Source: Candidatus Babelota bacterium
GTDB taxonomy: Bacteria > JAGOBX01
Assembly: GCA_017999075.1 (NCBI GenBank)
Contig: JAGOBX010000120.1
Span: 1 to 8,888 of the forward strand
Direction: 5' to 3'
DNA: 8,888 nucleotides
Shown piece after piece: positions 1-7,700 of the stretch. The first letter of the stretch is position 1; each line of letters starts with the position of its first letter. The position numbers were made by a program, and so were the translations under genes. Under the pieces are notes generated by a model. The model made no database searches. It was given only the letters and a program-made list of their open reading frames with translations, and had not been told where the DNA came from.

Positions 1-568
1 TGATAATAAGTTTATTGAAATACTCGAACGTATGGGTTGCGTGGTAAACTATAAAAATTCTTGTAACTCTATAGAAATTGTACCTCCTGAAAAATTGCGT
101 TCTGCCGGAGAAATAGATATGTCGAAAATGCAGGATGTAGTGCCTACAGCAGCTGTTGCCGCTGTGTTTGCAGAAGGAGAAACTAAAATAGTAAATATAG
201 AAAATTTAAAATATAAAGAGTGCGACAGGTTTAAAGCGATAATAACGGAATTAAGAAAAATAGGCGCAAGAATTGAATATGGGACAGATTGGATAAAAAT
301 TTACGGTACTGATGATGAGAAAAAATATTTGCCGGCAGAAATAGAAACGTATAAAGATCATAGAATGGCAATGTCGTTTTCTCTTGCGGCATTAAAAATT
401 CCGGGATTGATTATAAAATCTCCTGAATGCGTTTGTAAAACTTTTCCTGATTTTTATAAATCGTTTTTGCCTTTATTTGAAAATATGGACAAGGAACCCG
501 AAAATTATTATTCTGAAATTTACAAAAAGGAACTTATTAAATTTCAAAATAATATTAATAATAAATAA
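1..568 (+). CDS. aroA: 3-phosphoshikimate 1-carboxyvinyltransferase (EPSP synthase), C-terminal part
   Basis: EPSP synthase joins shikimate-3-phosphate and phosphoenolpyruvate in the cytoplasmic shikimate pathway towards chorismate and aromatic amino acids. The frame is open to the left edge (codons begin at base 2, first residues DNKFIEILERMG), so the gene starts before the window; the ATG at 32 is internal. About 188 residues are visible of a family length near 430. Diagnostic motifs, numbered from base 2, are all present: the catalytic-Asp region MQDVVPTAA (D45), KECDR (K72, E73, R76; usually KE[ST]DR), the YKDHRMAM motif (D119-H120-R121) and CKTFPDF (K146). The similarity to the E. coli C-terminal domain is obvious by eye. 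After KTFPDF there is a charged, Asn/Lys-rich tail of roughly 35 residues, a little longer than usual. It is probably the first visible gene of an operon, since the next start lies 27 nt downstream. The identification is certain; activity cannot be judged from half a gene. Confidence 0.96.
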   Translation, partial: DNKFIEILERMGCVVNYKNSCNSIEIVPPEKLRSAGEIDMSKMQDVVPTAAVAAVFAEGETKIVNIENLKYKECDRFKAIITELRKIGARIEYGTDWIKIYGTDDEKKYLPAEIETYKDHRMAMSFSLAALKIPGLIIKSPECVCKTFPDFYKSFLPLFENMDKEPENYYSEIYKKELIKFQNNINNK

Positions 569-579
569 TAATTTTATAA

Positions 580-584
580 AAGGA
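580..584 (+). promoter_or_regulatory. Ribosome binding site of the epimerase gene
   Basis: AAGGA lies 11 nt before the ATG at 596, the only purine-rich Shine-Dalgarno-like sequence in the 27-nt gap after aroA. The spacing is slightly long. It supports ATG 596 as the start; the nearer ATG at 585 is out of frame. Confidence 0.55.
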
Positions 585-595
585 ATGAAAGTTGA

Positions 596-1567
596 ATGAA
601 ACGAAAACGAGTATTTGTTACCGGTATCACCGGATTTGCAGGAATACATTTGACTGAATATCTTCTGACAATGAATTGTGATGTTTCAGGAATATTTTTT
701 CCTGCGGAAACTTCAGCAGTTTTTGTTAAAAAATTTCCGAAAGTCAAAATTCATTTTTGTGATTTGGCAGATAAATCTAATCTTCAGCAGATACTTCTTG
801 AATTTCAGCCTGAAATAATTTTTCATCTTGCGGCAATATCATCAGTAAGATATTCATTTACTCATATATCTAAAACAATAGATGCAAATATTAAAGGATT
901 TAACAATATTCTTGAAACCGCCGCCAATTTACCATATCAACCAAGATTTGTATTTATAAGTTCTGCTGATGTTTATGAACATTCTATAGATGGACAATCA
1001 ATAAATGAATCTTTTCCTGTAAATCCTAAATCGCCTTATGCAATATCAAAATACAGTTCTGAAATGTTTTTTAATTATTATTTAAGCATGAATATGATAG
1101 ACGGGGTTATAGTAAGACCGTTTAACCATATAGGACCATATCAGCGAGATGATTTTGCAATATCATCATTTGCCAAACAGGTTGCATTAATTGAAAAATA
1201 CGGAAATACCGATGCTATTGTAACCGGAAACCTGGGAGCAGAGCGTGATTTTACTGATGTCAGAGATACTGTTAGAGCCTATTATCTTATTTCAATAATT
1301 GAAAAATTTGAAAAAAATGAAGACAGAATTATTAACATTGCGACTAATAGATGCTATTCTATAAGAAAACTTCTTGAAACTCTTATTTCTTTTTCCACAT
1401 CAAAAAACATTAAAATAGCAGTTGATAATAAGCTGTACAGAAAAATAGATATTCCCAGGTTAAAAGGAGATTATTCAAAACTTAATGCTTTAACCGGCTG
1501 GAATCCTAAGATAAGTATTGAAGATACATTGCTTGCTACACTGAATTATTGGAGAAAAAATGTTTGA
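596..1567 (+). CDS. NAD(P)-dependent sugar epimerase/dehydratase, Rmd-like GDP-6-deoxy-D-mannose reductase
   Basis: This is an extended short-chain dehydrogenase acting on a nucleotide sugar in the cytoplasm. Visible features are the N-terminal Rossmann motif G10-x-x-G13-x-x-G16 (TGITGFAG), the cofactor-loop CDLAD at 55-59, FHLAA at 76-80, SSADVY at 122-127, and the catalytic Y148-x-x-x-K152 (YAISK). RPFNHIGP at 174-181 and the GNLGAERDFTDVRD stretch at 211-224 are typical of GDP-4-dehydro-6-deoxy-D-mannose reductase (Rmd), which reduces the GMD product to GDP-D-rhamnose. The length, 323 residues, is normal for Rmd (about 300-325). The start is ATG 596, preceded by AAGGA; the stop TGA at 1565-1567 shares its last base with the next start. 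No GDP-mannose 4,6-dehydratase gene is in the window, so the substrate is inferred by family resemblance only; a GMD, or another 4,6-dehydratase or epimerase of the same superfamily, remains possible. The likely role is a deoxysugar for surface polysaccharide or glycoprotein. Confidence 0.85.
   Translation: MKRKRVFVTGITGFAGIHLTEYLLTMNCDVSGIFFPAETSAVFVKKFPKVKIHFCDLADKSNLQQILLEFQPEIIFHLAAISSVRYSFTHISKTIDANIKGFNNILETAANLPYQPRFVFISSADVYEHSIDGQSINESFPVNPKSPYAISKYSSEMFFNYYLSMNMIDGVIVRPFNHIGPYQRDDFAISSFAKQVALIEKYGNTDAIVTGNLGAERDFTDVRDTVRAYYLISIIEKFEKNEDRIINIATNRCYSIRKLLETLISFSTSKNIKIAVDNKLYRKIDIPRLKGDYSKLNALTGWNPKISIEDTLLATLNYWRKNV
1551..1555 (+). promoter_or_regulatory. Ribosome binding site of dsbD, inside the epimerase 3' end
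   Basis: GGAGA sits 11 nt before the ATG at 1567, within the last codons of the preceding gene. It favours ATG 1567 over the upstream in-frame TTG at 1549, which would put the GGAG motif inside the coding sequence and give a Cys-containing leader before the Lys-rich signal-peptide start. Confidence 0.45.
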
Positions 1568-3561
1568 TGAATAAAAAAAAAAACAGATATATAAATTTTC
1601 TGATTTGTTTTTTTATTTTATTATTTTTTATTTTTATACAAAAAATAACTGCTTCTGAAAACAAGTTTATTGATAAATTTGAAATTTTATTTTTCCCTGA
1701 AAAAATATACGAAGGACAATATTTTATTGCCGCGGCAAAAATTAAAATTAACGATAAATATCATATAAATTCTGATAAACCTTTATCGGATTATTTAATA
1801 CCAACTGTATTGGAAATAAACGGAAAATATATTGAGCAAGCTGAAATTAAATATCCTGATCCGGAGAAAATAAAATTATCTTATTCATCTTCTGAAATAA
1901 GTGTTTTTAAAAGTGAAATCTATATTTATGCAAAAATTAAATTTGAAAGGAAAATCATAGATGAAATAATTGAATTGAAATTAAAATTCGGATTTCAGCC
2001 GTGTGATGATTTTTCTTGTTATCCTCCATCCTCAATAGAGAAATCAGCGAAACTTCAAACAGAAAAAAACACCAAAATTCAGAATAAGTTTTTTCCTGGC
2101 TGGTTCAAAAAAATAAATTTTGATCCGGAAAAAATATTTGTTTTTCAAGAATATTCTGCTGACTCGGCAAAAAATAAATTGAATGAATCTTTGGAAACAA
2201 TTTCAGATAAATTTAAAAAGGAAATAGTTGATGCTGCAGGAGATTCTAATTCTTCTGCAGTTACTGAAAATAAAATTTCTGCTTCGCCGGATTTAAAAGA
2301 AAAAGTTAGTGGCGGATTTGAACATGATAAAATTCTCCCCCCTACACATAAAAGTATTTTTGTTTATCTTTTTTTTGCTTTTATAGGTGGAATTATTTTA
2401 AATGTAATGCCGTGTGTGCTTCCTGTATTATCTATAAAACTTCTTGGTTTGATAAAACAATCAGATTACAGCAGAAAAAATTTGGTAATAAGTAATTTGT
2501 ATTTTATATCAGGTATATTTTTTACTTTTTTGATTATTTCTGTTATTGTGATAATAATAAAACAGAGCGGAGGATATGTAGGCTGGGGATTTCAATTTCA
2601 AAATGCTGGTTTTATAATATTTATTTCGACAATTCTTCTTATTGTTTCTTTAAATTTATATGGAGTTTTTGAAGTTACAGTTCCTTCTTTTGAAAAGATT
2701 CAAAATATAAAAACAAAAGTTTCGGATTTTAAATTTTCTAAATTTTTAGAAGGAATTCTTGCGACCTTACTTGCTACGCCGTGCACAGCTCCTTTTTTAG
2801 GAATATCACTTGGATTTGCATTTTCTCAAGGCCCGGTTATAATTTTATTGATATTTTTTTTCATTTCATTAGGAATGTCAATACCATATATTGCAATAAT
2901 AATTTTTCCTTCATTTATAAAATTGCTTCCCAAACCAGGTAACTGGATGATTATATTAAAACAATTTCTAGGGTTTCCAGTTATCTTAACTGTCATATGG
3001 ATGTTATGGATTTTAAATTCTCTCGCTGGAACAGATGTTTTGTTTAATGTCATAATTTTTTATACGATAATATCTTTTTGCTGCTGGGTATTTGGAAAAA
3101 TAACATATATTAAGCAGTCATTTAAATATACTATTATAATAATTTTATTGTTTTTATCGGTATTAAGCGGAAAAAAATTGCTTTTTAATAATAATGTTGT
3201 CACAAAATCTTTTTTGACAGAGAATGAAATCCAAAAATATTCTGAAGAAATATTTTATTCGGCATTGAAAACAGATAGGATTGTTTTTTTGGAATTTACC
3301 GCTGATTGGTGTCTGACTTGCCAATTCAATAAAAAAAATGTGCTTGAATCGAAAAAAATTTTAGAATTGTTTTCTGAAAAACGTGTGTTGCACATAAGAG
3401 CAGATTGGACAACAGGGGATAAGAATATTACTTTATTGCTTAATAAATTTAACCGTTCTGGGGTTCCACTTTATGTGATTTATCCATCTGATAAAACTAA
3501 ACCTTTTTATATTATGCCTGAAATAATTACGATTAAAATGCTTGAAGAACTTATTCAATAA
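1567..3561 (+). CDS. dsbD: Thiol:disulfide interchange protein DsbD
   Basis: DsbD passes electrons from cytoplasmic thioredoxin across the inner membrane to periplasmic partners such as DsbC-, CcmG- or peroxidase-type proteins. With start ATG 1567 the protein has 664 residues. The order is: signal peptide (MNKKKNRY then a hydrophobic run to about residue 27); N-terminal DsbD-alpha domain with the cysteine pair CDDFSCYPP (C146, C151); a long polar linker of about residues 165-262; a multi-spanning CcdA-like membrane domain of about 265-545 with VMPCVLPV (C283) and LATPCTAPFLG (C406); and a C-terminal thioredoxin-like domain with ADWCLTCQ (C582, C585) and the cis-Pro motif SGVPLYVIY (P634). All six redox cysteines are present, so it should be functional. 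E. coli DsbD is about 565 residues; the extra length lies mainly in the linker. TGATG overlap with the preceding gene implies translational coupling. An 11-A run follows the start codon. Confidence 0.95.
   Translation: MNKKKNRYINFLICFFILLFFIFIQKITASENKFIDKFEILFFPEKIYEGQYFIAAAKIKINDKYHINSDKPLSDYLIPTVLEINGKYIEQAEIKYPDPEKIKLSYSSSEISVFKSEIYIYAKIKFERKIIDEIIELKLKFGFQPCDDFSCYPPSSIEKSAKLQTEKNTKIQNKFFPGWFKKINFDPEKIFVFQEYSADSAKNKLNESLETISDKFKKEIVDAAGDSNSSAVTENKISASPDLKEKVSGGFEHDKILPPTHKSIFVYLFFAFIGGIILNVMPCVLPVLSIKLLGLIKQSDYSRKNLVISNLYFISGIFFTFLIISVIVIIIKQSGGYVGWGFQFQNAGFIIFISTILLIVSLNLYGVFEVTVPSFEKIQNIKTKVSDFKFSKFLEGILATLLATPCTAPFLGISLGFAFSQGPVIILLIFFFISLGMSIPYIAIIIFPSFIKLLPKPGNWMIILKQFLGFPVILTVIWMLWILNSLAGTDVLFNVIIFYTIISFCCWVFGKITYIKQSFKYTIIIILLFLSVLSGKKLLFNNNVVTKSFLTENEIQKYSEEIFYSALKTDRIVFLEFTADWCLTCQFNKKNVLESKKILELFSEKRVLHIRADWTTGDKNITLLLNKFNRSGVPLYVIYPSDKTKPFYIMPEIITIKMLEELIQ
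1573..1583 (+). repeat. A11 homopolymer at codons 3-6 of dsbD
   Basis: Eleven consecutive A residues encode three lysines and most of the next Asn codon, beginning four bases after the ATG. Runs of this length are prone to polymerase slippage, and a one-base change would shift the frame before the signal peptide. In so AT-rich a genome the run may simply be Lys-codon usage in the positively charged n-region. Confidence 0.9.
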
Positions 3562-3582
3562 TGCTAATTAATATAATTTATG

Positions 3583-3615
3583 TTAATCAACGCTGGAATT
3601 AAGATTAAAGTTTTT
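3583..3615 (+). terminator. Weak hairpin plus T-tract in the convergent gap (possible terminator for the dsbD block)
   Basis: TTAATC (3583-3588) and GATTAA (3603-3608) form a perfect 6-bp inverted repeat with a 14-nt loop, followed after AG by TTTTT (3611-3615), where it touches the 3' end of the convergent plsC gene. The stem has a single GC pair, so it is weak. The T-tract follows the hairpin only on the plus strand, which would serve dsbD. It is the only terminator-like element in the 52-nt gap, and at this AT content it could be chance. Confidence 0.3.
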
Positions 3616-4339
3616 ATTTGGTCAACAATAGATTCTGTTTAATTTCGGATTTTATTTTTTCAAGAGTTTCCAATTGAGAATCTTTGTTTTTATTTGGCGG
3701 GTCAATAGGTTTTGAGAATATAATTTTGACGTTTTGTTTTTTTACCAAATATTTATTTTTAGGCAGAATTTCATAAGTTCCGATAATCGCAACAGGAACA
3801 ATTTTGATTCCTGTTTCCACGGCAAGATATAAACTTCCTCGCTTGAAATCCTGTAAATTTCCGTCAAGAGATCTGGTGCCTTCAGGGAAAATAGCGATGG
3901 ATAATTTTTTTTGTTTGATAATATCAGCAGCTTTTTTTAAAGCTGCAAAAGATTTTTTTGGATTAGACCTGTTCATCTCGATGCAATTAAGTTTTTTCAT
4001 GGCTGCGCCGACAAACGGGATTTTAAAATATGTTTCTTTAGAAATCCATGCAAAATTATAAGGCAGATATCCTGATAATATGTATATATCAAATGCACTT
4101 GTATGGTTCGGGCAGAATAAATAGTTTTCTGAAGAGTCAAGGTTTTCAAGTCCTTCAATTTCAAGTTTAGAACCTGTAAGTTTAAATAAATATTTGCCCC
4201 AGTTTTTAAAAGTTTTTCGGGCTTTTTTTTCTTTTTTAAAAGTTACGAATAAAAAAATTAATATGGATACAATTACAGTTATGATAACTACTCCGCAAGC
4301 AAAATAAAGTGTTTTTAAAAACTGGATAATAGGTTTCAT
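3614..4339 (-). CDS. plsC: 1-acyl-sn-glycerol-3-phosphate acyltransferase (PlsC/LPLAT family)
   Basis: PlsC-family enzymes acylate lysophosphatidic acid to phosphatidic acid at the inner membrane, the second step of phospholipid synthesis. The 241-residue protein has an N-terminal membrane segment at about residues 10-33 followed by a Lys-rich stretch, then the acyltransferase blocks: motif I NHTSAFD (H79-x4-D84), motif II EMNRSN (R124), motif III FPEGTRS (E153, G154, R156) and motif IV VPVAII (181-186). All key residues are present and the length is typical (about 240). The ATG overlaps the stop of the upstream ftsB-like gene as ATGA (4336-4339). No Shine-Dalgarno sequence precedes the start, so translation probably depends on coupling to the upstream gene. 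Other LPLAT-family acyltransferases (for example lyso-ornithine-lipid acyltransferases) share these motifs, but PlsC is the simplest reading. Confidence 0.92.
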   Translation of the reverse strand: MKPIIQFLKTLYFACGVVIITVIVSILIFLFVTFKKEKKARKTFKNWGKYLFKLTGSKLEIEGLENLDSSENYLFCPNHTSAFDIYILSGYLPYNFAWISKETYFKIPFVGAAMKKLNCIEMNRSNPKKSFAALKKAADIIKQKKLSIAIFPEGTRSLDGNLQDFKRGSLYLAVETGIKIVPVAIIGTYEILPKNKYLVKKQNVKIIFSKPIDPPNKNKDSQLETLEKIKSEIKQNLLLTK

Positions 4340-4671
4340 CTGTTTTTTGAAAAAAAACGGTTTGTCGAAGAATCCGATAAAACACTATCGGAAGAACTAT
4401 CTTCGATTTTGACTATGATTTCGTTAGGTTTTAAAAGCTTATAATTATCGCGCGCAAATTTTTCCACATAGAAATCATTTGTTTTAAGGTTATCAATATC
4501 TGTTTTTAAATCTGAAATTTCGATTTTAAGATTTTCAATTTCTTTAGAAAGTCTGTTTTTTTCTTTGTTTAACCGATACCGTTTAATCAGACCGCTGTCG
4601 CTGAACAGAATAAAATGCATAACCGTTAGAAATAATATTGATGCAATTATTATAATATTTTTTTTTTTCAT
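4336..4671 (-). CDS. ftsB: Septum formation initiator, FtsB/DivIC family
   Basis: FtsB/DivIC proteins are bitopic inner-membrane proteins that join FtsL and FtsQ/DivIB in the divisome and help activate septal peptidoglycan synthesis. The 111-residue protein fits this architecture: short Lys-rich cytoplasmic start (MKKKN), one transmembrane helix at about residues 6-23, then a heptad-rich coiled coil at about 30-66 (E/K/L/I pattern, EIENLKIEISDLKTDIDNLK), and the family hallmark after it, YVEKFARDNYKLLKPNEIIV (68-87), with E70, A73-R74 and the later P82/E84. The Ser/Asp-rich tail (91-111) is unremarkable. The gene starts 29 nt after the sprA-like stop and overlaps plsC by 4 nt, so it sits in the middle of a likely envelope operon. 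No clear Shine-Dalgarno sequence precedes the ATG; an A11 run immediately follows it. FtsL, the alternative small divisome protein, lacks the YVEKFAR-type motif. Confidence 0.88.
   Translation of the reverse strand: MKKKNIIIIASILFLTVMHFILFSDSGLIKRYRLNKEKNRLSKEIENLKIEISDLKTDIDNLKTNDFYVEKFARDNYKLLKPNEIIVKIEDSSSDSVLSDSSTNRFFSKNR
4658..4668 (-). repeat. A11 homopolymer (minus strand) at codons 2-5 of the ftsB-like gene
   Basis: Read on the coding strand, eleven A residues directly follow the ATG and encode KKK plus the start of an Asn codon. This has the same length and nearly the same place as the run in dsbD at 1573-1583. A slip of one base would close the frame of an essential-type division gene early. 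Confidence 0.9.
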
Positions 4672-4700
4672 AAGAGTTAATTATATAATAAAATATTACC

Positions 4701-4733
4701 TTAAAAAATAATGATAACTTTAGTATTAATGCC
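4701..4733 (-). other. C-terminal outer-membrane beta-signal of the SprA-like protein
   Basis: The last residues, YGINTKVIIIF, alternate hydrophobic side chains and end in Phe just before the TAA. This is the classic signature of the last strand recognised by the BAM machinery in outer-membrane barrels. It supports an intact 3' end. Confidence 0.5.
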
Positions 4734-7700
4734 ATATTCCATATAGTCATCGCCTTCAGAAATTTTATTTTGATGTTTATTCAATCTTAAATCCGCGCTC
4801 ATTCTGAAAAAATCACTCATGTCATATTGCGCGCCTACGGTAAAACCGTATTCTAAAAGATTAGACGAATTATAAGAAGTATTATCAGTTCTTTGTACAA
4901 TTGTTTTTTGAAGATTAAAATTTAATGTTCCGTTAAGATTGAGTTTGTTATCGAATATCCATTTTTTATTCGTGAAAGGTTTTAATAATTTGAATGGAGA
5001 AGCAGTATAATAATTCCATGTGATTTTTGGTGTATATGAATTTGATTTTTCAATAGTTAATCCGCTTTCAGAAACTGAATTTTTTTTATTAAAAGGCAGT
5101 CCCATATTAAAAACAGTATTAAATTTATCTGTCCACATTATTTCCATTCCCAAGCTTCTGTCATGATTAAATGTTTCTGTCAAACTTTTTTTATAATCAC
5201 CTGATTCATCTTTTGAATATTTGTAATCAAAATTGAGACTTGATTTTTTTGTTTTTTTCATTAATTTAAAACTTTTTATCAAATCAAGCCTTGTATTAAT
5301 CTGACCGCTTAATGAATTACTGAAATTTTCGGATGATTGACTTTGGGTAATAGATGTTTTAGACATGTAATTATATCTGAAACTCAAAGGTTCCCAAAAA
5401 TTAAATTGACCATTAACAGTGTGAGATTGAGAATTATTTGCTGAACTTCGTTTATCAATAACAGTTGAATCGCCTTCATTTAAAGGTATTCTTGATTTGT
5501 CAAGCCAAGGCCAAATATATTTTGTGAAATAGTCATTATAAATATTTGTAAATTTTTTATCTGTGCCAAGTTTAGAGTAACTTGCTGATACATTATTGCT
5601 GTAAGCGTAATGAACTGTAACGAATTTTAAAAAATTCCATATTTCATTTGGACGAATATTAACATCTATAGATAATGAAGCGTTTATATTTGAATTCTTA
5701 TCTTTTTCAGCTTGATTAGCATTTAAAATTTCAGTATATTTTCCGTTTAAGTTAAACCTGCTGTCAACAAATTTAAATTTTTTCCACCAGTCAGAAGGAA
5801 AAATATCAAGTTTTATTCCTGCTCCGTAATCAAGATTTTCTATCGGATCAGAGTCGGGTCTGGAGATATCGTATCTTAAATCTTTACTTTGACTTAAGTC
5901 GAATACAGGTTTAATTCCTAAGATTTTTATAATATCAACATTTATAGAAGATTGAAGAATATTATTTTCAAGACCGCTGAGTTTCATAGTAGAATGGTAT
6001 TTATCTGTTATGGATAGATTCGGCTGTAATCTTATCCAGTTTAAAGGTTTTGAAGTAACTCCCATTTTTTTGTAGTATGTTACGTATTTATCAAAGGTTG
6101 ACTGTTCTGTACCGAGTATATAATTTTTATCATCAATAGTATAACTATACTGATAATTCATATCGATTCGCAATTCTTTGCCTGATGGAATTTTGTTTAA
6201 TAACGGGATTTTTTTTATTAAAGCTATTTCTCCAAAAATAAATCTGTTAAAATTTACAGAATAGCTTGCAGATGAATTAAGGCGTTTTGCTGAAAATTTG
6301 TATTTTGATTCAGTCAAATCTTTATCTGTTTCGGTGTTTTCATAATCAAGTTTTAACATAGGCAATTTATCTTTAGAAAATGATGTTGAAAAAGTTTTTG
6401 ATTTTGTTCCGGTAGTTCCTATTTTACTGCGTTCGACGTCCTGTACTATATCGGGTTCAACTATAACATCGCTTTTTATATAAGTTCCGCTTACAGGAAG
6501 GGATATTCCCCATTTTGCAGGAAGAAGCCTGCCTAATGCTACGCTTCCATCGTATGATTTTTTGATACTTTTTTCAGGAACGAACGACTGAGATACTGAT
6601 GAAGAAATTTCATCCACGCTGCGAAAAGTATTTTCTCTGTAATCTTCCCTTGTATTAAAAATGAAAATATCTTTATAAAATTTTGTTTGCCATTGAGTTT
6701 TTCTGGCAATGCCTGTTTCTTTTATTGCATCTACTACATGCAATGTATTTATAAATAAATTACCTGTAGATAAATTTGTATCTCCGATTACTCCGAATTT
6801 TATTGTTCTTATATTGTATAATGATACAATCGAAGATTGCGTTTTAATTCTGTAAGGACCTGAATCAATAGTGTATGGAGGTCTTATTGTGCTGTCGCTG
6901 ATAGAATTCGAAATATTTTTAAAAACTGTGAGTGGAATTTCTATAGGTTCCCATTTTTTTTTATCGGATGATGCTGCAGGAATTTTAAATTTATATTCAT
7001 AATAATTGTTTTGATCGCCTAAACGTATAAAAGCAGTTTCACCGTTGTTTTCGGAACTTCGTACATAAAATATAAGTTTTTGATATTTTGCTATGTTTAT
7101 AGAACGTCCGAAATCCCGTTCTGCATAGTATTTATACGATGGCGATGAATAATCGGAATATCTGATGTTATTGTATTTAAGAAACAGAGAACTTTCTTTA
7201 ATAGTTCCTTCTATTTCATTTTCTATTTTTCTTAAAGACATTTCTTCGGAAAATGATGAATAATCATTATCATCGATATTGTTTTTACTTCCAGTAATGA
7301 AATATTCAGTATCGCCGTCAAGCCACATACTTCCAACGATAGAAAGGTAATCCATATAAATATTTGCTTTTGATGGGATTATTTCTGAATTTTTTTTTGT
7401 GAAAATAAACCTTATGTGTTTAATGCTTTTATTACTTGCTCCGCCTACAGGATTAAGATAAAAATCGCCGAGATTAATTCGGTAAAATTTGTAGGGGATT
7501 CCATCGATTATTTTTCCTGTTCCTTGAAAAGTATCAATATCGGTTATTCTAAAAAAAGATTCAATTTGATCCAGTTCTCCGTCTCCGTTCATATCTTCGG
7601 AATCAAGACGCCCGTTGCTCTGACTGCCGTCATCGCCAAGTCCGATTATTTTTGTTTTTCCTCCGCAATTATAAATTATTCCTATATCTTCATTGGGATT

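Noticed and set aside
1549-1566. Upstream in-frame TTG start for dsbD, giving six more residues
   Set aside because: ATG 1567 has a GGAG-type site before it, forms the usual TGATG junction and gives a clean Lys-rich signal peptide start; the TTG would overlap the preceding gene by 19 nt.
2826-3053. 75-codon open frame on the minus strand
   Set aside because: It lies wholly inside the membrane domain of dsbD, opposite well-conserved coding sequence, and matches no family I recognise.
3804-4061. 85-codon open frame on the plus strand
   Set aside because: It is antisense to the conserved acyltransferase motifs of plsC and has no recognisable protein features.
4680-4685. TATAAT-like -10 box on the minus strand just before the ftsB-like gene
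   Set aside because: It is only 8 nt from the start codon, has no -35 box at 17-18 nt (poly-T instead) and such hexamers are expected by chance at this AT content; cotranscription with the sprA-like gene is simpler.
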